Made by a program: the position numbers and the translations under genes
Shown here: piece by piece, positions 57,961-64,000 of the stretch
Numbering within the stretch: position 1 is the stretch's first letter
Layout of the letters: the number at the start of each line of letters is the position of its first letter
The notes under the pieces: generated by a model
Database searches by the model: none
What the model was told of the DNA's origin: nothing
What the model saw: only the letters and a program-made list of their open reading frames with translations
NCBI RefSeq assembly: GCF_000801105.2
Contig: NC_079516.1
Location: forward strand, 20,063,043 to 20,127,042
Length of the DNA: 64,000 nucleotides
Source: Raphanus sativus
Taxonomy: Eukaryota > Streptophyta > Magnoliopsida > Brassicales > Brassicaceae
Direction: 5' to 3'

Positions 57961-58488
57961 ATGAAGTTCTTCGTTTCAGTTGTAATGTTCTTTCTCTTCT
58001 TAAACTGTTTCGCTACCGCTCAAACTCTGATTCGTAACTCTTGCAAAACAGCTTCAGCGAAAGACCCTAATCTCAAATATGATTTTTGTGTCCAATCTCT
58101 TGAACAAGATCCACAAAGCAAAACTGCAACAAGTCTAGCAGGATTGGTCCTAGCATCAACTAATAACGCTGCGTCCAAAGCAACAAACGTGAAGGGAATA
58201 GTTGAGACGATTCTCAAGAACAAAAAGTATGCACCGGGTACTGAACCCGCGTTGCGCACTTGCGTAGAGCTTTATGACGATGCTAATGATTCGTTAAATG
58301 AAGCTTTGATGAACATTAAATCCGGTGATTACAGAAGTGCTAATGTGCATCTGAGTGCTGCTTTGGATGAACCGGGCACTTGTGAAGATGGTTTCAAAGA
58401 GAAGCACGCGATATCTCCGGTTACAAATGAGAACAATGTTTTGTATCAGAAGATTTTGATTCCTTTAGCTTTTACAAATATGCTATGA
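57961..58488 (+). CDS. Pectin methylesterase/invertase inhibitor (PMEI) 1
   Basis: Single exon, 175 residues. Signal peptide MKFFVSVVMFFLFLNCFATA (cleavage after about residue 20), then the four-helix PMEI domain. The four conserved cysteines are visible as two pairs: LIRNSCKTAS / YDFCVQSL early and RTCVELYDDAND / PGTCEDGF late, with the family's LAxxxTNNAAS-like helix (ASTNNAASKATNVKGIVETI) between. Such proteins bind and inhibit cell-wall pectin methylesterase or acid invertase; which one cannot be told from sequence. Arabidopsis has a tandem cluster of these (At5g46940-46990) next to PER65, matching this location. Intact; a MULE foldback begins 136 bp after the stop. Confidence 0.93.
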   Translation: MKFFVSVVMFFLFLNCFATAQTLIRNSCKTASAKDPNLKYDFCVQSLEQDPQSKTATSLAGLVLASTNNAASKATNVKGIVETILKNKKYAPGTEPALRTCVELYDDANDSLNEALMNIKSGDYRSANVHLSAALDEPGTCEDGFKEKHAISPVTNENNVLYQKILIPLAFTNML

Positions 58489-58623
58489 TGAAATTAGTAT
58501 AATTAGTTCTTGCATTATGTAATATGGATTTTCGTTTACATAATAATAAATTTAAGAGCAAAGGAACATTATTTTATTGGAAAAAAATTGCTATTATGAA
58601 ATTACGTATTTGAGATTTAGAAA

Positions 58624-59884
58624 GAAAAAATGATTGGTGGCTACATGAAGTATTAGCCATCACATGGCTAACCATGTAAATTAAACTAATGTATACCTAG
58701 GTACACGAAGTATATGTTATGCATGACAATATCCCTCAACTTAATGATATTATGTAATTAACATCACGAGTTTATCTTCATTCATCAAAAAACTAATGTA
58801 GGTAACAAAGACCGTTTAAATATCTCGTTTCATCAATTAAAATATTATCAATCTGACCGTAATTTATGTAAAATTAGATTTTAAACCGCGTTTTAAAAGC
58901 GTAAGAATTTTTTAACAAAATTTAATTTACAAAATAAATATTTTTAATATTATTTGATAAGTAATATTTTAGAACTTTTATTTTAGTGTATTTCAAAAGT
59001 ATATAATTATATTACTTATATTTATATAAATTTGAAAGTCATATAAAATATTATATATTTGTTTTTTATTATAAAACTTATTTAACGTTAATCTGACATT
59101 TTATTTGCTTAAAACTTATTTGATGTCAACTTAAACTAAATATTATCTTGTGTATATAGTTATTAACAATATACTTTTAAGAATAAATGTAATATAATAA
59201 TACAAATCTAATATTACAGTTTTACTAAGGTTAAGTGAATGAAATTTTTGTTTATGAAAATATAAATAAAATAATTCATTAATTTAATTAATTTTGTATT
59301 AAAATAAAAATTTAGAGTCAATATATAAATAGACATCAAATAAGTTTTACAAAAAAAAACAATTATCAGATAAGTATATATCACATAATTAATCAAACGA
59401 ATTATAGAACTATATTAAATTTTAATAATAAAACAGATTAAAATAATTTAAAAAATAATCTTATGTAACTTTCAAATTTAATAGGAACAAAATAATATAA
59501 TTATATAGTTTTCAAATTCACTAAAATAAAAAGGTAAAACACTACTAATCAAAAAATATTAAGACATATTGATTTTGTAAATTAAATTTTGTTAAAAATA
59601 TTCTTAGGCTTTTAAAACATGGTTTTAAATCTAATTTTAGATAAATTACGGTTATATTGGTTATATTTTAATTGATAAGATGTGGTATTTAAACGGTCTT
59701 TGTCATCCACATCAGTTTTGGGATGAATGAAATTAAACTCGTGATGTTAACTACATAACATCATTAAGTTGAGGGATGTTGTCATGCATAACATATATTT
59801 CGTGTAGCTAGGTATACATTAGTTTAGTTTGCATTGTTAGCCATGTGATGGCTAATACTTCATGTAGCCAACAATCATTTTTCC
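58624..59884. mobile_element. MULE foldback element, 1.26 kb, 9-bp target duplication
   Basis: Almost the entire element is two inverted arms of roughly 350-600 bp: ATGATTGGTGGCTACATGAA, GTATTAGCCATCACATGGCT, GTTATGCATGACAAT, CTCAACTTAATGAT at the left reappear inverted up to 59884. A perfect 9-bp direct repeat ATTTAGAAA flanks it (58615-58623 and 59885-59893), the Mutator-family size. No transposase. Transcription through it would give a long double-stranded hairpin. Confidence 0.92.
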
Positions 59885-59893
59885 ATTTAGAAA

Positions 59894-60850
59894 TACTATT
59901 TGTTAAAATGTTTAAAATACTGCATGATCTTACGAGGAAAAAAACCACTACGTATTTTCTTTTTGTAAACTATTTTTTTTAACATGGTTGAATCCTGGGG
60001 AGTCGTAAGCCCACGGATAGACTCCTTCTCCAGGGCCTTCAATTGTAAAATCACTACGTGTTTTACAATTTATGTAACTATGTTTTAGAAACATTATGAC
60101 TTTATTTTATTGAAATGTTAAAATTATGCTATTTTGATGATTAAAGGGTCACTAGTCATCAGTGCATAGCATATATGTGATTATACAAGATAAGCTGTGT
60201 TATAAGAAAATAAGAAGATTATCTTTACAATTCTCTTTTGTTTAGAATTCTAAAAAAAATAAAATATTTAGATTTATTTAAACAGTTTGTTGTATTATTA
60301 GGATTTTATCATTTGTTTTAAATATTATTAAACTTTAAATATTATTAAATTACTACTTTCTTTTATAATTCTCTTTGTTCATGATTTTTTAAAAAAGGAA
60401 AATTAAAAATTCTTGAAAAGAAAAATTATTTTCATAAAGCGTTAACAATTTTAATTTTGGATTTAAAAAGGAAAATTACTATTAATTTACTATTTGTATG
60501 GAAATATTTTATTTACAATAAATTTCTCAAAAAGGAAAATTACTATTAAATATTATTTATATGAAAAAAATTATTTAACACAAAAAGAAAAATTATAATT
60601 TCTTGAAAAGAAAAATTATTGTCATATAGCTTTTACAAATTTCATTTTGGATTTAATAGGAAAATTGCTACTAATTTACTATTTGTATGTAAATTTTTTT
60701 ATTTACTATATTTTTCTCAAAAAAGAAAAATTACTAATAGATAATTGTTTATATGAAAAAATTGACATGTGTTACAATCATGTTAATTACTAACTTTGAA
60801 GAACCAAGCTTTATAAAATAAGATATAACCCTTTGCTAAGGAGAAATTAT
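59894..60850 (-). repeat. AT-rich transposon sequence related to the window's left end
   Basis: On the minus strand, GCTTGGTTCTTCAAAGTTAG then TAATTAACATGATTG with a nearby CATGTCA matches 1745-1800 (ACTTGGTTCTTCAAAGATAA...). Repeated blocks GGAAAATTACTATTAA recur every 60-70 bp. No terminus was found on this copy; it has no genes. Confidence 0.55.
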
Positions 60851-61333
60851 TGGACACCAACCAATAAGATTTCGTTATTCTAATTCATTATCTTAAAAAG
60901 AAATAAAATATTGTCAAGTTATATTATATTTTAAAAATTAAAAGATAAAAATAAATAAAAATAATAGTAGTTGCAAACAAAAACTTTTTTTTTTAAATAA
61001 TACCGCCACCAAAGCATAAACCCAAAATTCTAAATCTTAAACTTTTGGATAAACCATAAACTATTGGGTAAACTCTAAATCCATGGATAAATCCTAAACC
61101 TAGAGTTTAGGGTTTAGTGTTTTGCTGACTGGATTTAAGATTTATCCAAGAGTTTAAGATTTACCAAGGGTTTGGGGTTTGGGTTTAGTGTTTTGTTGAT
61201 GGTATTTTAAAGAAGAAAAAAATTCGCAACTATTATTATTTTTAATTTGATTTTTAATATAGTTAACTTGACAATATTTTGTTTTTTAATATATTGAATA
61301 TAAAAAAACACATTCTTATTGGTTGGTGAACCA
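60851..61333. mobile_element. MITE of the 27.15-kb family
   Basis: Ends TTGG(A)CACCAACCAATAAGA at the left and, inverted, TGGTTCACCAACCAATAAGA at the right, with subterminal AATAAAATATTGTCAAGTTA in both arms. The core again holds degenerate telomere-like words (TAAACC, TTTAGGGTTTAG) in inverted arrangement. About 480 bp, non-coding. Confidence 0.75.
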
Positions 61334-61922
61334 ATTACATATCAGTTCTAGAAATATCCTAAAAAATAGTTATTGCACAATGTATTTGACACTGAGAAAT
61401 CCATATATTTGACACATGGCCATCTAATAGCACCTACGAGTAGAGCGGTTAAACAGAGTTTAAGTTGAAAAAAGGAATTAAGAATTTTGAAAATAAATAT
61501 ATAAATTATAATCTAAAACTTTAAACTTTTACACATAGTACTAAATTTAGAGTACTAAATTTAGAGCTGATAATTTTTTAAAAAAAGTCAATTATATATA
61601 AAAGAGGTATACATGTTTATTATATTTTTAAATATATTATTAATATTTTTTAACAGGGTCCATTAATAATTCGATACGGCCCTGATTTGACAAATAATGT
61701 GTACTCAAGGAAATAGCATATTCGAGAGAAGAAATATATAGGCGCACAAACAAAAATTGACCCAGAAAAAAAGGCTAACGAAGCAAGCGGAGTGGCAACG
61801 CATGACATGATCAGCCATCTAAAAAAAGCATGCCCGTTTTTAAAATACTCTCATGTTTTCAACTACTTGTTTGCTTATAAAATTGATCACAAATACCACA
61901 TAGCTGTTCAAACAAATACACA
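61334..61922 (+). promoter_or_regulatory. Upstream region of PMEI gene 2
   Basis: AT-rich spacer; TATAAAA at 61876-61882 lies about 40 bp before the ATG at 61923 and is the best core-promoter candidate, although it leaves a very short leader. No gene recognised in the rest. Confidence 0.35.
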
Positions 61923-62498
61923 ATGTTATCGACTTACCTCGTTGTGTTCGTTCTTCTCTTCAGTGGTTTCACGGCAACCAAAGAGGCAGATTCTCTGATT
62001 CAAAGAAATTGCAAGCGTATATCAATCATTCCAAGCGTGGTGGATTCAGAAGATGTCCTTAAGCTTTGCATCACATCTCTTAAAGAGAATCCAGAGACCA
62101 AGAAAGTGAGAAATAAGACTGAATTGGCCGTGGTAGGTACGAATAACGCGATATCGAACATAACAAACATGAAAAGAATTGTGGAGAAGTTTATAAAAGA
62201 GAAGAGATATAAAAGTAGGCTTATTAAAAAGAAGTTGGAAGTTTGTCTTAACCATTACCAAGATGGCTATGAGTGGCTAACCTCAGGTTTGAATTACCTC
62301 AAAGAGAAGGATCTTGATTTGTCTTCAGATGATTTGGGGATGGCAAGTAAGGAAGTAAACGATTGTAGAGAGAGATTCAAAAAAGGCGAAATAAATCCCT
62401 TTGTAAAAGAGAATGACGTCCTCTACGTAATGACCCATATTCCTTACATGATTATTTCTATGGATGATTGTGAGACGAGCAAAGGCGGTTGCACGTAG
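61923..62498 (+). CDS. Pectin methylesterase/invertase inhibitor (PMEI) 2
   Basis: Single exon, 191 residues. Signal peptide MLSTYLVVFVLLFSGFTATK (about 20 residues), then a diverged PMEI domain with the four Cys in place: IQRNCKRIS, LKLCITSLKENPET, LEVCLNHYQDG and VNDCRERFKKG, and the TNNAISNITNMKRIVEKFI helix. It is unusually lysine-rich for the family and has a C-terminal tail with two more cysteines (DDCETSKGGCT). A small GC-palindromic insertion follows the stop within a few bases, so the tail may have been altered. Second member of the PMEI cluster; the preceding copy is 3.4 kb away with transposons between. Confidence 0.87.
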   Translation: MLSTYLVVFVLLFSGFTATKEADSLIQRNCKRISIIPSVVDSEDVLKLCITSLKENPETKKVRNKTELAVVGTNNAISNITNMKRIVEKFIKEKRYKSRLIKKKLEVCLNHYQDGYEWLTSGLNYLKEKDLDLSSDDLGMASKEVNDCRERFKKGEINPFVKENDVLYVMTHIPYMIISMDDCETSKGGCT

Positions 62499-62502
62499 AG
62501 AC

Positions 62503-62646
62503 TTACGGGGGGCACGTGCCCCGATCTATTTTTTATTTTCCTTCCCTAGTTTACATTGACTTTGTGAAAGGCTCTCAATTCAAAAGTTAAACATCATGAG
62601 AAAATACAATGTGCCCTGTCTCAATAATGTTCTACGTCCGCCCCTG
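62503..62646. mobile_element. Small MITE-like insertion after PMEI 2
   Basis: The left edge GGGGGGCACGTGCCCC is palindromic; the right edge, inverted, is CAGGGGCGGACGTAGAAC, a terminus type seen in many small plant elements. GAGAC occurs on both sides and could be part of a target duplication. Ends and class uncertain. Confidence 0.4.
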
Positions 62647-62649
62647 GAG

Positions 62650-63473
62650 ACGAGTGCAGTGAGGTGTTAAGTGAGTTCTATTAAAAGAAAAGTTAAGAAT
62701 AAATACAGTTAGTTCTCATTAATCAGTTTTATTTTGTGTGTTAAGGATTTTTATCTTTCAACTTCTCATATCATCCCCTTATTATTAATCAAGAAGCAAT
62801 TTGAGAAAACAACATTTAACGTGTAAACTTATTACAATATTATCATTTTGTGTCAAACTCTCATGCATCTCTAGCCTTCAGATAAAAATACCTCCAAAAG
62901 ACTAAATTAATTAGTTTGTCTGCCATTGATATTCCTTTTGTTTAGTGTATTGTATTCTATATCATTTTATTAGGACATTTGAATTTACTGTACGTTAAAC
63001 CACAGAGCTTGCTAAATGCCAATCAAGTTATTTTTCAAGTTACAATGCTAACTCTTACTAAAAAGTCAAGTTATTTTCAAACACAAAACATCCTTTTACA
63101 ACGCTATGAAACAAAGTAAAATCAATCTATAATAACAAGAACAACAAAGTTCAAGGATTTGCAAATAAATTAGTCATATGTAAAGTTCAGAAAAAAAAAT
63201 TTGTGCTTTGATTAGATATTTGGTCGTATGTTCATGTGGCTTGCATCTACCTATGAAACCTTAAAATGGTAAATATCATAAGATCAATGTTCTTATATTC
63301 AAATATGAATATAAACCCTTTGGACATGTAATTTTTTAATCAAGAAATCCATATACGACGACAAAATAACAATATCTTTCTTTTGTTTCCGTTGATAATT
63401 GATGCTACATAACATAATAAATAAAATAGATTTAGTTCATACTGTTTTGGTAACATTATTTTTCACAGTAACA
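62650..63473. other. AT-rich intergenic DNA
   Basis: No gene, RNA gene or repeat recognised. Confidence 0.5.
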
Positions 63474-63475
63474 TA

Positions 63476-63721
63476 CTCTCTCTGTTTTTTAAAGATACAT
63501 ATTCTAGACTTTTCACATATATTAAGAAATCACATTAAAAATGCACTGATTTTTGTGAATAACAATTTTCCATAATCTTTAACCAATAAAAATCCAATAA
63601 ACACAATTAATTTTCTTGAAGTTAACAGATTTTCATTAAATAATACATTGAAAAAGTAAAAAATGTATCTTTTTAAAACAATTTTTTTCCTAGAACATGG
63701 ATCTTTAAAAAACAGAGGGAG
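63476..63721. mobile_element. Stowaway MITE (Tc1/mariner type)
   Basis: 246-bp element with terminal inverted repeats CTCTCTCTGTTTTTTAAAGA and, inverted from the right end, CTCCCTCTGTTTTTTAAAGA, flanked by the TA target duplication (63474-63475 and 63722-63723). This is the Stowaway consensus start CTCCCTCYGTT. Non-coding. Confidence 0.93.
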
Positions 63722-64000
63722 TACATGATAATATATTTTTGATAAATATTAATCATATAAAGTTGAAATATTTATTATACCTAAGTTCAAGAAATTCTGG
63801 GAAGATTTAGATGCAATATTACGTGACACCCTATTACGGGAAATTAGATTAATTATTGCTGAGAATGTACTCTGTGATTTTAAATTTATGACCTTAAATA
63901 TTTTGTAGTCAATTAGATTAAGACAATTATGGAAAGGCAATCAGTAGTCTCATATTATGGTTTGAGTTGATTTGCTTAATTAGCAGTAGTCAGCGATCCG
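63722..64000. other. Non-coding end of window
   Basis: AT-rich; nothing recognised. Confidence 0.4.

Noticed and set aside
1..64000. CRISPR arrays, operons, tRNA or rRNA genes
   Set aside because: The window is plant nuclear DNA; repeats seen are tandem duplications or transposons, and I saw no convincing tRNA A/B-box pair with clover-leaf folding.

Overview
This is a nuclear chromosome segment of a crucifer, most likely Brassica or a close relative. The genes have plant GT-AG introns, the background is AT-rich and loaded with transposable elements, and every recognisable protein looks like a near relative of an Arabidopsis thaliana protein. Orthology below is from recalled family sequences and not from a database search.

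Layout. Bases 1-3206 are AT-rich transposon sequence ending in a perfect Helitron 3' terminus. At 3.3-4.3 kb lie two gene relics: the start of an SBP/BOI-type RING gene and a frameshifted last exon of a xyloglucan endotransglucosylase. Next comes a compact block of three intact minus-strand genes: a CXXS1-type thioredoxin (4.6-5.4 kb), mitochondrial ATP synthase subunit delta' (5.9-7.4 kb) and the 29-exon nonsense-mediated-decay helicase UPF1 (8.5-15.4 kb). From 15.7 to 29 kb there is transposon-derived sequence: a double-armed foldback element, LINE RNase H fragments, a small hAT element, three Helitron 3' ends and a foldback MITE carrying telomere-like repeats. A class III peroxidase (PER65-like) sits at 29.5-30.5 kb. 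Bases 31.2-40.3 kb hold a broken tandem repeat invaded by a complete Ty1/copia retrotransposon (itself holding a hAT element), a further hAT-like element and a polyadenylated retroposon. A repeat-rich MULE-like element and a gene-fragment-carrying Helitron follow (40.5-45.6 kb). The intact 38-exon gene for the second-largest RNA polymerase III subunit (NRPC2) occupies 46.1-54.9 kb and is followed by the wreck of a RABF2 (RHA1-type) Rab GTPase gene. The right end carries two pectin methylesterase/invertase inhibitor genes separated by a large MULE foldback and a MITE, plus a textbook Stowaway element.

Synteny by memory of Arabidopsis loci: ATP delta' (At5g47030), UPF1 (At5g47010), PER65 (At5g47000) and PMEIs (At5g46940-46990) form a collinear chromosome 5 series. 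NRPC2 (At5g45140) and RHA1 (At5g45130) are a neighbouring pair from elsewhere on the same arm, and the CXXS1 gene (At1g11530) with an XTH relic (At1g11545 is an XTH) comes from chromosome 1. The window therefore reads as a chromosome 5 backbone with two imported segments and heavy transposon expansion.

The intact genes do not form one pathway; they are housekeeping (mRNA surveillance, respiration, Pol III transcription) and cell-wall (peroxidase, PMEI) genes that happen to be neighbours. I found no CRISPR, operon or defence-like system. The unusual content is in nested transposons, gene relics, two GC-AG introns and the Helitron abutting NRPC2.
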